Assembly: GCA_002084985.1 (NCBI GenBank)
Contig: MZGO01000039.1
Location: 1-13,002 of the forward strand
Source of the DNA: Thermotoga sp. 4484_232
GTDB lineage: Bacteria > Thermotogota > Thermotogae > Thermotogales > Thermotogaceae
Direction of reading: 5' to 3'
DNA: 13,002 nucleotides
Part shown: one piece after another, positions 1 through 7,460 of the stretch
Position numbering within the stretch: the stretch's first letter is position 1
Layout: each line of letters opens with the position of its first letter
The notes under the pieces: model-generated
Databases searched by the model: none
Told to the model about the DNA's origin: nothing
Seen by the model: only the letters and a program-made list of their open reading frames with translations
Translations under genes and position numbers: made by a program

Positions 1-197
1 TTTTTCGATGGTTTATGAGCTTTCCTAGGCTTTTCCTCCTTCTCCTCAAAGAGCTCTAATATGAGGTTCACGGTTTCTTCATCTATGTAACTCATGTGAC
101 TCTTCACGCTGAGTCCAAGGTCCTCGAGCTCTTGAAGGAGCTCTTTAGGTGTCATATTGAGCTTTTTTGCAAGTTCGTAGACTCTAAGCCTGGCCAT
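1..197 (-). CDS. infB: translation initiation factor IF-2, N-terminal fragment (truncated by window edge)
   Basis: The first 65 codons of a gene that continues beyond base 1. The product begins [14 protein letters not shown] and continues with a short helical domain containing [13 protein letters not shown] and then a charged stretch ([15 protein letters not shown]). This matches the IF-2 N-terminal domain (IF2_N, with its V.ELAK.L and K.LL..L..LG signatures) followed by the usual highly charged linker. IF-2 is the GTPase that brings initiator tRNA to the 30S subunit and promotes subunit joining. The GTPase domain lies outside the window, so the call rests on the N-terminus and on context: ylxQ directly upstream is the classical partner in the nusA-ylxR-ylxQ-infB order. 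The ATG is 1 base after the ylxQ stop, and its ribosome binding site (AGGGGTGA) lies inside the end of ylxQ, which implies translational coupling. Confidence 0.9.
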   Translation of the reverse strand, partial: MARLRVYELAKKLNMTPKELLQELEDLGLSVKSHMSYIDEETVNLILELFEEKEEKPRKAHKPSK

Positions 198-198
198 T

Positions 199-516
199 TT
201 ATTCACCCCTTTCCAGTCCCGCAACATTCAATATTGCCTTTACTAGATCGTCGTTTTCTATGCCAACGGCAGATACTTCTTTCTTTCCCAGGATCCTTCC
301 AAGATCATCTTTTGAAAAATCCACTATATACGGAACCTTCCCTTTCTTACATCTTACCATGAGATCTCTTTTCAATCTCTCGCTGGTATCTTTTGCTATC
401 ACCAAAACCTTGTATTTTCTAGGAGATTTTATGTAATCCCTTATTCTCTCCTTACCATATACGATCTGTCTTGCTCTGGTTGCAAAACCTATGTATGTCA
501 GAATTTTATCCCTCAT
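199..516 (-). CDS. ylxQ: L7Ae-family ribosomal-type RNA-binding protein (YlxQ-like)
   Basis: A 105-residue protein starting [19 protein letters not shown], close to the L7Ae/L30e/S12e signature in which an N-terminal helix (L..IGlA.rA..l..G) is followed by alternating beta/alpha segments. Further along are [20 protein letters not shown] (the central strand plus helix) and the [15 protein letters not shown] segment, equivalent to the conserved LG...G....vgi region of the family. Members bind kink-turn RNA; the cellular target of bacterial YlxQ is not firmly established. The ATG overlaps the DUF2905 stop by the ATGA arrangement, and infB follows 1 base after its stop, so DUF2905, ylxQ and infB form one translationally coupled unit. 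Length and position both fit YlxQ. Confidence 0.87.
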   Translation of the reverse strand: MRDKILTYIGFATRARQIVYGKERIRDYIKSPRKYKVLVIAKDTSERLKRDLMVRCKKGKVPYIVDFSKDDLGRILGKKEVSAVGIENDDLVKAILNVAGLERGE

Positions 517-734
517 TTCATGAACCTCGCTATTATGTTCAAAATGATCGTCAGAACAACACTTATTATGATGGAAGTAACTATGGGGAAATAGAACACG
601 AAATCTTTCTTTCTTACAACTATATCACCGGGCAGTTTCCCCAAAAAGGGAATTTTATCGAAGAAGTAGAGGGAAACCCCCAGGATCAAAAGGACCACAC
701 CCATTATCATCAGCATCTTCCCGAGAAACTGCAC
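513..734 (-). CDS. DUF2905 family small membrane protein
   Basis: A 73-residue protein with two predicted membrane helices, about residues 5-25 and 46-70, separated by a short polar segment. That segment contains PFLGKLPGDIVVRKKDFVFYFP, the family hallmark (GrLPGDi followed by an aromatic-rich strand and a FP before the second helix). This is DUF2905 (PF11146), whose function is unknown. The start is a GTG at 734 with GAGGTGAT about 4 bases upstream, placed in the last codons of the preceding oxidoreductase gene. The stop overlaps the ylxQ start by 4 bases. The tie to ylxQ-infB suggests shared expression, not necessarily a shared function. Confidence 0.82.
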   Translation of the reverse strand: MQFLGKMLMIMGVVLLILGVSLYFFDKIPFLGKLPGDIVVRKKDFVFYFPIVTSIIISVVLTIILNIIARFMK

Positions 735-738
735 CCTA

Positions 739-1746
739 TCACCTCAACTTTCCTTCCATTTCCTTCTTGACATCCATCGTTGAAAAGTCCTTCAACGGGA
801 ATTTAACTGGAGAGTTTTCAAGAGCAGATTTGTATATGGCAAGAACTATCTCCACAGCTTTCTTTCCTTCCTCTCCTGATATATAAGGCTCTTTATCCTT
901 CGATATAGCTTCATAAAAATCTCTATACAACGGAACATGCCCATGACCATACACGGTTTCAGGATCTGGCAGATTCATGAAAGGGTGTCCATCCTCTCCT
1001 GGAAATTTCCAGACTTCTATTCTGTTCATCGCAAGCCCTCCAACAACGACCGTTCCCCTCTCTCCAAATATCGAAAGTTTCTCTTCAAGATTTCGTGGAT
1101 AGATGGTCGATGTCGCCTCAACTATCCCAATGGAACCGTTTTTGAATTTGATGATGGCTCCTCCGAAGTCTTCGGTTTCAATGTCAGGATGTGAAAAATT
1201 TTTTATGGTACCAAAGACTTCTTCCCAGGGCGCCATACTGTAGTATTCCTTGTTCCTGTTCCATCTCACCTGGATCACACCGTAATTTATCCTCCCAAAA
1301 GCGTCTTCATCTATCCTTTTTCTCAATTCCTGTATTGGAGGGTTGAACCTGTTTTGGAAACACACACCCAATTTCAAACTTTTTCTCTTCGACGTTTCTA
1401 TCATCTCATCGATATGTTTTATCGAAAGAGCCATCGGCTTTTCAACCAGAACGTGTTTTCCAGATTCCAGGGCCTCCATCGTGATTTCGTAGTGCTTTCC
1501 ACTCTCGGTTGCCACGACCACCGCATCGATATCCTGTCTTTTCAGTATCTCTTTGTAATTTACAAAGACCTCGGGTTTTCTCAATCCCTCTTTTTCAAAA
1601 TGATCGGCCAGAGTTTCTGCTTTCTCTCCAACGATATCACACACTGCGACACATTCTATAACGTCTCTGTTTCTTACGATAGCTTCGGTATGACTCTTTC
1701 GAGCGATTCTTCCACATCCAATGAGCGCAATTCTGAGCTTTTGCAA
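739..1746 (-). CDS. wbpB: Gfo/Idh/MocA oxidoreductase, UDP-GlcNAcA 3-dehydrogenase type (WbpB/WlbA-like), lacking a conserved block
   Basis: NAD-dependent oxidoreductase of 335 residues from the TTG at 1746 (a GTG at 1749 or 1755 is possible; GAGGTGAT sits best for 1746). Residues 6-15 carry the Rossmann motif IALIGCGRIA, and residues 102-104 the EKP motif with the conserved lysine. In the family this enzyme oxidises C-3 of UDP-GlcNAc-uronate, and its position after wbpE, wbpD and wbpA supports that role. Odd point: after YYSMAPW (ending near residue 174, base 1225) the protein jumps straight to EEVFGTIKNFSHPDIETEDFGG. WbpB/WlbA proteins normally have about 25-30 residues between these, of the form GTW..DGG.L.NQ..H..DLL.W..G, including the active-site histidine and aspartate. 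Frame is kept. The copy may be inactive, or the block lost in assembly. It ends 5 bases before the DUF2905 start codon. Confidence 0.82.
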   Translation of the reverse strand: MQKLRIALIGCGRIARKSHTEAIVRNRDVIECVAVCDIVGEKAETLADHFEKEGLRKPEVFVNYKEILKRQDIDAVVVATESGKHYEITMEALESGKHVLVEKPMALSIKHIDEMIETSKRKSLKLGVCFQNRFNPPIQELRKRIDEDAFGRINYGVIQVRWNRNKEYYSMAPWEEVFGTIKNFSHPDIETEDFGGAIIKFKNGSIGIVEATSTIYPRNLEEKLSIFGERGTVVVGGLAMNRIEVWKFPGEDGHPFMNLPDPETVYGHGHVPLYRDFYEAISKDKEPYISGEEGKKAVEIVLAIYKSALENSPVKFPLKDFSTMDVKKEMEGKLR

Positions 1747-1764
1747 CACGATCACCTCAATCGT

Positions 1765-3675
1765 TCAGAGGAGTTCTATTTTCTCCCTGAATTTCTTTAT
1801 ATCCTTCATCACATTCTTGGTATCAAAAACCAGTTTGGCGTGTTCCACAACGAATTCATAATCCACATTCTTCTTATGGGCTGTCGTTATCACAACGGCA
1901 TCGACTTCTTTCAACAGTTTTTCCGTCAGTTCAACGCTTTTGTAAACCTTTCCGTTCATTTCGAATTGAGGGATGTAAGGGTCGTGATACAGAACCTCGG
2001 CGTACCTTTTTTCAAGATGCTGAATCACTTTGAGAGCTGGAGATTCTCTTATATCATCGACGTCTCCTTTGTAGGCGACTCCAAGCACAAGTATTCTAGC
2101 ACCATTCAAACACTTTTTCCTTTCATTCAGCATCTCTGCGAGTCGATTCACAACGTATTCTGGCATGAAATCGTTTATTTCCCCAGCAAGTTCTATCAAT
2201 CTTGTGTGATAGTCATACTCACGGGCTTTATAGGTGAGATAGAAGGGGTCTATAGGAATGCAGTTATGAACCACTACCCCTCCAGTGGTAACGAAAGTAT
2301 GTGTTCCTTCAACCTCGATACTGTAGACGAATTCGTCGCTTTCCTCCCTTTGAATATCCGTTACTTCCAACTGGGAATTGCATGATTCTTCGAAACGATA
2401 TTCATAAATACGGTTCTTCCATTTCCTTATCGTTTCGATTGTATCCTTTTGTTTACTGACCGTTGACAAGACGATTTCAGGCATTATCTCATCGAATTTT
2501 CTGATATCATTTAATTCCACAGCAGGTAGCTTATCCCCCATTCTCAATCCTTCAGCCAGTTTCACTCTCCACGAACTACCGTCTAAAACAACCATTGGAT
2601 GATCCGATGTTACTGTGAGGGTATGCCCGGATTGTATTTTTATATGAACCATAGATCCTGAATACTTTCGTTTTGTCACAAGCAAAATCTTTTTCCAAAC
2701 AGGTTTACCGGTTTCTACATCCCATGAAAGCACTTCCAGATTTGTCGAAGGAATGGCTATTTTTTCCTCTTCTCTCGGCTCAATTTTTTGGAAGAGCTTC
2801 TGAATAGTTGTGACGGAAACTCGATCATTTTCTCGTATGAATACATACTCTGTCTCTCTTAGACAATGCCCCCCAACCCCTGGGCCTGGATAGAACGGCA
2901 TGAAACCGAAAGGTTTGGTCGCAGCCGCTTCTATGACCTCCCATATGTTTATACCCATCTTCCTTGCAACTATCGCCATTTCGTTTATGAGGGCTATGTT
3001 AACGATCCTGAAGGTGTTTTCCAGGATCTTCGACATTTCCGCCTCTTTTGGCGATGAAACCGTGAAAACTTCTGCTTCCAGCACCGCTTCATACAGAGCC
3101 TTTGCATGCTTTGTACACTCAGGTGTCACGCCACCCACGACTTTGGGTGTGTTCTTCGTTTTGTAGCGTTTGTTACCTGGATCAACCCTTTCTGGACTGA
3201 AGGCAAGGTAGAAATCTTTTCCAACTTTCAAACCACTTTTCTCAAGAATTGGAAGCACCACCTCTTCGGTGGTACCGGGGTAAGTTGTGCTCTCCAGCAC
3301 CACCAGCATCTGAGGATGAAGACGTTTCGATATCTCGATGCTGGTGTTAACTATGTAGGTCAGGTCAGGTTGCTTGAATTTATCTAAAGGAGTCGGAACA
3401 CATATTGTGACCACATCACAGGATGCTATCTCGTCGTAGTCCGTTGTTGCCCTGAGTTTTCCCTTTTTTACAAGCTCTTTCAAATCTTCATCCACAACGT
3501 CCCCTATGTAGTTTTTCCCTTGATTCACCCATTCCACCTTTTTCTTTTGAATATCGAATCCTACAACGTTGAAACCGGCTCTCGCTTTCTCAACTGCCAG
3601 TGGAAGTCCAACGTATCCAAGACCTATAACCCCAACGGTTGCGGTTTTGGTTTTGATTTTATCCATTAAATTCAT
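1765..3675 (-). CDS. wbpA: UDP-N-acetylglucosamine 6-dehydrogenase type nucleotide-sugar dehydrogenase (WbpA-like), intein-containing precursor
   Basis: A 636-residue precursor. After removal of a 201-residue intein the mature enzyme is about 435 residues, the usual size for UDP-GlcNAc/UDP-ManNAc 6-dehydrogenases. The N-terminus has the NAD-binding GVIGLGYVGLPLA. The middle has STTYPGTTEE, FSPERVDPGN, and NTFRIVNIALINEMA. The active-site motif GPGVGGHC.PIDPFYL is split by the intein, and the C-terminal domain has LGVAYKGDVDDIRESPA. The reaction is the NAD-dependent four-electron oxidation of C-6 by way of the catalytic cysteine. Its neighbours (aminotransferase, acetyltransferase, 3-dehydrogenase) favour UDP-GlcNAc as substrate over UDP-glucose, but the sequence alone does not decide between GlcNAc and ManNAc. 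The start is the ATG at 3675, with GAGGGGTGA at 3680-3688; the frame stays open to 3753 but that upstream part overlaps the acetyltransferase gene. Spacing to wbpD is 4 bases. Confidence 0.93.
   Translation of the reverse strand: MNLMDKIKTKTATVGVIGLGYVGLPLAVEKARAGFNVVGFDIQKKKVEWVNQGKNYIGDVVDEDLKELVKKGKLRATTDYDEIASCDVVTICVPTPLDKFKQPDLTYIVNTSIEISKRLHPQMLVVLESTTYPGTTEEVVLPILEKSGLKVGKDFYLAFSPERVDPGNKRYKTKNTPKVVGGVTPECTKHAKALYEAVLEAEVFTVSSPKEAEMSKILENTFRIVNIALINEMAIVARKMGINIWEVIEAAATKPFGFMPFYPGPGVGGHCLRETEYVFIRENDRVSVTTIQKLFQKIEPREEEKIAIPSTNLEVLSWDVETGKPVWKKILLVTKRKYSGSMVHIKIQSGHTLTVTSDHPMVVLDGSSWRVKLAEGLRMGDKLPAVELNDIRKFDEIMPEIVLSTVSKQKDTIETIRKWKNRIYEYRFEESCNSQLEVTDIQREESDEFVYSIEVEGTHTFVTTGGVVVHNCIPIDPFYLTYKAREYDYHTRLIELAGEINDFMPEYVVNRLAEMLNERKKCLNGARILVLGVAYKGDVDDIRESPALKVIQHLEKRYAEVLYHDPYIPQFEMNGKVYKSVELTEKLLKEVDAVVITTAHKKNVDYEFVVEHAKLVFDTKNVMKDIKKFREKIELL
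2263..2865 (-). other. mini-intein (201 aa) inserted before the catalytic cysteine of the UDP-sugar dehydrogenase
   Basis: In-frame protein-splicing element. It begins with Cys1 (block A, C-LRETEYVFI). Block B is GHTLTVTSDHP, with the TxxH motif at intein residues 86-89. Block F is FVYSIEVEGTHTFVTTG, and block G ends VVVHN (His200-Asn201), followed by Cys+1. Removing residues 1-201 rejoins GPGVGGH with CIPIDPFYL, which restores the UDP-sugar dehydrogenase active-site motif exactly. No LAGLIDADG or HNH endonuclease motif is visible between blocks B and F; about 80 residues of charged linker occupy that place. All class 1 splicing residues are present, so autocatalytic excision is expected. By hand count the intein is about 40% G+C, against about 47% in four sampled 60-base lines of the host gene. 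Confidence 0.95.
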
Positions 3676-3679
3676 CTTT

Positions 3680-4432
3680 TCACCCCTCGTAGAAATCCTG
3701 ATTTTCAAGCAGTTGTTCTTCGGGCACTTCTTTCCAAATTCTAGCAGGAACACCCATTACTATTACTTTAGGTGGAACATCCTTCGTAACAACCGCTCCA
3801 GCTGCTACCAAAGCATCTTCACCAATTGTGATACCGGGAAGGATAGTAGCATTTGCGCCCACACGTGCTCCTTTTTTTAAGATAGGACCTTTAAAGTGTT
3901 TAAAACGTTCTTTCGTTCTCCCTAAAAAATTATCGTTTGTAAAGGTAACCTCAGGTGCCACAAAACAATAATCTTCTATAGTGGATAACGCTGTTATGTA
4001 GGCGTTGGTCTCTATTTTACATTTCTTTCCTATACGAGTTTTGTTTTCCACGGTTACACCTTTGCCTATTATGGTTTCTCTTCCTATGAAGACTTCCTCC
4101 CGAATAGTAGCCAGGTCACCGACGAATACAAAATCTTCTAAAACACTCCCAGCGTAAATGACACAGTTAGCTCCTATTGTGACGTTGTTTCCTATTTTTA
4201 ATGGTCCTATAACCACATCACCTGTAATTGCACTTCTCTTAGCTTTGAAAGGTTTCTTTCCGAGCACGGTATTATCTCCTATGATGACCCTTTCTCCAAT
4301 TGTTGTACCTTCATGTATCACAACGTTGTTACCAATGACTGCGCCTTCTTTGATGATCACATTGCCTTCTATAACCACGTTATTACCTAAAATCACATCT
4401 TTGGAAATTTGTGCGTTTTTACTTACTGCCAT
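3680..4432 (-). CDS. wbpD: left-handed beta-helix N-acetyltransferase (WbpD-like)
   Basis: A 250-residue protein made almost wholly of hexapeptide repeats ([IV]-G-x-x-x-x), e.g. [22 protein letters not shown], giving a left-handed parallel beta-helix. The signature of the WbpD/WlbB group is seen near residues 168-177 ([13 protein letters not shown]), and again in [17 protein letters not shown] and [12 protein letters not shown]...GVPAR. These enzymes form acetyl-CoA-dependent trimers and N-acetylate the 3-amino group of UDP-GlcNAc3NA made by the preceding aminotransferase. The start ATG at 4432 lies 10 bases inside the aminotransferase gene, so the two are translationally coupled. Five sampled 60-base lines (3781-4080) average about 40% G+C, lower than the flanking housekeeping genes, which is compatible with transfer. 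The substrate is inferred from family and context. Confidence 0.9.
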   Translation of the reverse strand: MAVSKNAQISKDVILGNNVVIEGNVIIKEGAVIGNNVVIHEGTTIGERVIIGDNTVLGKKPFKAKRSAITGDVVIGPLKIGNNVTIGANCVIYAGSVLEDFVFVGDLATIREEVFIGRETIIGKGVTVENKTRIGKKCKIETNAYITALSTIEDYCFVAPEVTFTNDNFLGRTKERFKHFKGPILKKGARVGANATILPGITIGEDALVAAGAVVTKDVPPKVIVMGVPARIWKEVPEEQLLENQDFYEG

Positions 4433-5670
4433 CTAACCACCTCGATGGTTTTTACAACCTCCCCCACCTCATCCTCTCTCAGCTCTGGAAACATGGGAAG
4501 GGCAAGTGTTGTTCTACTTAATTCTTCAGATACCGGTAGAAAACCTTCTTCGTAACCTAGATTTTTGAAACATTTTTGGAGATGCAGAGGAAGTGGATAG
4601 TATATCGAAAATCCTATTCTTTTTCTCTTGAACTCCTCCATTACTTTTTCCCTGATATGAGTATCTTTAAACTTGACCACATATTGATGATAAACATGAT
4701 ATCTCACATCATCTTGCCAATCCACATCAGGTATACTTTCAAGCAGAGAGTTTTTAGAAAGCTCTTTAGAATACATCCGGGCGATCTGATACCTCTTTTC
4801 AATCCATTCATCGAGATATTTGAGTTTCACTCTTAATATCCCAGCGTGTATCTCATCCAATCTTGCGTTGTAACCCACGATGTCATGAAAGTATTTTTTC
4901 TCTGCTCCATGAACCCTCAATTTCCTACAGATTTTTGCAAGTTCTTCATCGTTCGTTAGGATCATTCCCCCATCACCGTAAGTTCCTAAATTCTTCGTTG
5001 GGAAGAAGGACAATATGGAAAGATCTCCAATGCTTCCGCTTTTTTTCACAACGCTATCATCATATTTCCATTCAGAGCCTATGGATTGTGCTGCATCTTC
5101 AACTATCTTCACATCGTATCTTTCTCGGATCCTCTCAAGACGCTCCAGATCCATGGTTCTTCCAAAAAGATGAACTGGTATCACCGCTTTCACTCTTTCG
5201 GGTCTCATGTCTTTGTAAAGATCCAATACCTTATTTACAGTTTTCACCTTCCTCTCCACATCACCATCTTGCACTACCGTCTCATCCATTTCCCCTTCTT
5301 TAACCTTCGATAAGAAGAGTTCCACCTGATCCAGATCCAAATTGTAGGTTTCATCCACATCGAGGAATATGGGAGTTGCACCATTTCTGACAACGCAGCT
5401 TGCTGTTGCAAAGAAAGTGTAGGGAGTCGTTATCACGAAATCCCCAGGACCAATTCCCAGAGCTTTTATGGATATCACCAAAGCGTCCGTTCCGCTTGAA
5501 ACTCCAATAGCGTGTTTTACTCCCACATAATTTGCTATCTCCTTTTCAAGCTCGTTGACCTCGTTCCCAAGGATCACCCTCCCACTGGATATAACTCTGT
5601 CCACAACCTCAAGTATTTCAGCACGCAATCTCATGTACTGTCTCTTCAGATCGAATAATGGTATCTCCAT
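4423..5670 (-). CDS. wbpE: DegT/DnrJ/EryC1 PLP-dependent sugar aminotransferase (WbpE-like)
   Basis: A 415-residue aminotransferase. It opens with [10 protein letters not shown], typical of the family. SSGTDAL (residues 58-64) is the phosphate-binding segment, EDAAQSIG (191-198) holds the PLP-ring aspartate, and [15 protein letters not shown] (221-235) carries Lys226, the expected Schiff-base lysine. [21 protein letters not shown] and the C-terminal YPLPLHLQ complete the pattern. It would transfer an amino group from glutamate to C-3 of the UDP-3-keto-GlcNAcA made by WbpB. The protein is longer than the usual 360-380 residues because of a charged insert at about residues 119-158, before [10 protein letters not shown]. 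The ATG at 5670 has GGAGGGG 6 bases upstream and follows the PSP1 gene after 20 bases. It overlaps wbpD by 10 bases. Confidence 0.92.
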   Translation of the reverse strand: MEIPLFDLKRQYMRLRAEILEVVDRVISSGRVILGNEVNELEKEIANYVGVKHAIGVSSGTDALVISIKALGIGPGDFVITTPYTFFATASCVVRNGATPIFLDVDETYNLDLDQVELFLSKVKEGEMDETVVQDGDVERKVKTVNKVLDLYKDMRPERVKAVIPVHLFGRTMDLERLERIRERYDVKIVEDAAQSIGSEWKYDDSVVKKSGSIGDLSILSFFPTKNLGTYGDGGMILTNDEELAKICRKLRVHGAEKKYFHDIVGYNARLDEIHAGILRVKLKYLDEWIEKRYQIARMYSKELSKNSLLESIPDVDWQDDVRYHVYHQYVVKFKDTHIREKVMEEFKRKRIGFSIYYPLPLHLQKCFKNLGYEEGFLPVSEELSRTTLALPMFPELREDEVGEVVKTIEVVRWQ

Positions 5671-5690
5671 ATTTACCCCTCCGTATTTTT

Positions 5691-6497
5691 CTAATCTCTG
5701 AAGTACGAAAAAGGAACACTCACAAGAGCTTCGTTGTCATCGCACAAAAGAGTTATTTTCTTTAGAAACACGTTCACGTTGATCACTTTGCAGGTTTTAT
5801 CCTCGTATATGACTGTGCTCCCCTCATCTGGTATTCCTTCTAGTTCTTTTTCGTAGAAGTCGTATTCGTAAGTCAAGCAACACAGCAACCTGCGGCATGG
5901 TCCAGATATCTTAGCAGGATTTATCATCATCTGCTGCTTTTTCGCATGCTTCAAGGTAACACTCTGAAAGTTCCGCAGGAATCTCGAACAACACGTTTGC
6001 ATGCCGCAGAGTCCTATTCCTCCGAAGAATTTCATCTCATCTCTAACACCGACTTGCCTCAGTTCTATCCTTGTCTTGAAGATCTTTGCAAGGTCTTTGA
6101 CGAGTTCTCTGAAATCCACCCTGGTCTCTGAACTGAAGTAGAATATCAGCCTGGATCTATCAAACATATATTTCACATGCAACAGTTTCATTGGAAGACC
6201 GTGCTCTTTGATCTTCTCCTTGCATATTTCAGAGGCTTCTTCCGCATCCTTCAAATTTTTTCGATGGATTTCTTCATCCTCAGGTGTTAACTTCCTTATG
6301 ATAGATTTCAAATCGTATCCAACTTCATCTATCTTTATTATCCTTGGAGGAATCAAAACCTTCCCAACCTCAAGGCCGAATTCTCCAAGAACCAGTACCA
6401 AATCACCTTTTTTGAGATCCTCATCTGTGCAGGAATAATATATTATTCTTCCCTTTGGAAGAAGCTCCACACCTACGGCCAATGCTGTTAACTCCAT
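5691..6497 (-). CDS. yaaT: PSP1 domain protein, YaaT/RicT type
   Basis: A 268-residue protein with the PSP1 C-terminal-type region (about residues 60-147). It is followed by a cysteine-rich part: GGIGLCGMQTCC (Cys164, 169, 170) and SGPCRRLLCCLTYE (Cys201, 206, 207), joined by VTLKHAKKQQMMINPAKISG. This is the full YaaT signature. In Bacillus, YaaT works with YlbF and YmcA in a complex that contains iron-sulfur clusters and helps RNase Y mature operon transcripts; whether the partners exist here cannot be seen. The ATG at 6497 lies 10 bases inside the delta-prime gene, with GAGGAGTGAT upstream. The holB-yaaT adjacency is widely conserved, which supports both calls. Confidence 0.92.
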   Translation of the reverse strand: MELTALAVGVELLPKGRIIYYSCTDEDLKKGDLVLVLGEFGLEVGKVLIPPRIIKIDEVGYDLKSIIRKLTPEDEEIHRKNLKDAEEASEICKEKIKEHGLPMKLLHVKYMFDRSRLIFYFSSETRVDFRELVKDLAKIFKTRIELRQVGVRDEMKFFGGIGLCGMQTCCSRFLRNFQSVTLKHAKKQQMMINPAKISGPCRRLLCCLTYEYDFYEKELEGIPDEGSTVIYEDKTCKVINVNVFLKKITLLCDDNEALVSVPFSYFRD

Positions 6498-7420
6498 ACT
6501 TTATCACTCCTCATCGCTTCCCTCATGACAATCATGAGATTCATGAGGGTCAGATTGTTGTTCAGATTGGCGATCTTCATCCTGGTGATGGAATCCAAAA
6601 ATCTAATTGATTCCACCAGATCGGGTGATTTGTCCTTACCTTCCAGCATGATCAACCACTCGGAAATCCAGCATAGTTTTTTCAGAAGATGGAAAAGCTC
6701 TTTTCCTGAGACTTTCTCCGTTATATCCCCATACAACAGTACAAATTCTTCTCTATCCGCTTCTGCAAAACGCTTGATCAACTCCATGGATGCAAGGTAT
6801 GACTCCAGCGTTCCTCTCTCAAGAGATCTCTTCACCAACTTACTGGCATCCTCCGATGAGATCTTTTCCAGTTTCTTCGAAATATCCCTCTCCGTGAGTT
6901 TTTTAAGCTCTTCCAAAATATCGAAATCGTGTTCAACGATGAGTGAGACGAGCTTGTAATGCTCCTTGAACTTCTCTTTCAAATCTTCAAAAATACTTTG
7001 AGGGACCTGCACGTTCACCTTCACACCCCTGCTTCTTATAGTGGGCAGAAGATAGGACCAGTACTTCGTATCCATTATGATCACACCGTATCTTGGAGGT
7101 TCTTCCAACGTCTTCAAAAAAGCATTGGCAGATTGTATCGTCATCTTCTCACATTCATGAACGATGACGTATTTTCTTTCATACACTTCAGGACTGTAAG
7201 CTAGGAAATTTTCTATATCCCTTATTTCGTTTATACCGATATCCTCACCTTTGGGATCGACTATCATAACATCGGAAACACGAGGTGGTATATTCTCCAC
7301 CAATTCTGGTACATTTTCTGCTACCTTTCTGAGTAGGGATATATTTGTTCCTGTAAGAATCACTGTCAATCCTTCCGATCTTGATATTAGATTCCTTAAT
7401 CTTGTGGTGATTTCCTCCAT
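6488..7420 (-). CDS. holB: DNA polymerase III delta-prime-like clamp loader subunit
   Basis: A 310-residue AAA+-fold protein from the ATG at 7420, chosen because AAGGTGA lies 8 bases upstream; the frame is open to 7525 but that part overlaps the previous gene. Residues 84-90 (YVIVHEC) replace the Walker B strand. ANAFLKTLEEPP (about 98-109) is the clamp-loader hallmark, and TIRSRG (127-132) replaces the usual SRC motif. The P-loop is degenerate (TGTNISLLRK, no GKT), and the four zinc-binding cysteines of gamma and most delta-prime subunits are absent. This fits a non-ATPase delta-prime that opens the clamp-loader ring. It overlaps yaaT by 10 bases. It could be annotated as a gamma-subunit-related protein; the polymerase III assignment itself is secure. 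Confidence 0.85.
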   Translation of the reverse strand: MEEITTRLRNLISRSEGLTVILTGTNISLLRKVAENVPELVENIPPRVSDVMIVDPKGEDIGINEIRDIENFLAYSPEVYERKYVIVHECEKMTIQSANAFLKTLEEPPRYGVIIMDTKYWSYLLPTIRSRGVKVNVQVPQSIFEDLKEKFKEHYKLVSLIVEHDFDILEELKKLTERDISKKLEKISSEDASKLVKRSLERGTLESYLASMELIKRFAEADREEFVLLYGDITEKVSGKELFHLLKKLCWISEWLIMLEGKDKSPDLVESIRFLDSITRMKIANLNNNLTLMNLMIVMREAMRSDKVWS

Positions 7421-7460
7421 CAAAGCGATCACCTTCTGCTTTTGATCGTCACTGAGGAAT

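Noticed and set aside
1354..2385. A 343-codon open frame on the plus strand
   Set aside because: It lies antisense to the wbpA and wbpB genes, crosses the intein boundary, has no ribosome binding site or recognisable domain, and is rich in Phe, His and Ser as expected for an antisense shadow.
2263..2865. Homing endonuclease within the intein
   Set aside because: There is no LAGLIDADG, HNH or GIY-YIG motif, and the stretch between splicing blocks B and F is too short (about 80 residues).
3676..3753. Longer N-terminus for the UDP-sugar dehydrogenase
   Set aside because: These 26 codons lie inside the acetyltransferase gene and are not dehydrogenase-like. The ATG at 3675 has a good ribosome binding site and directly precedes the Rossmann domain.
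4863..5313. Plus-strand open frames inside the aminotransferase gene
   Set aside because: They are antisense to a well-supported gene with a complete family signature and have no start signals.
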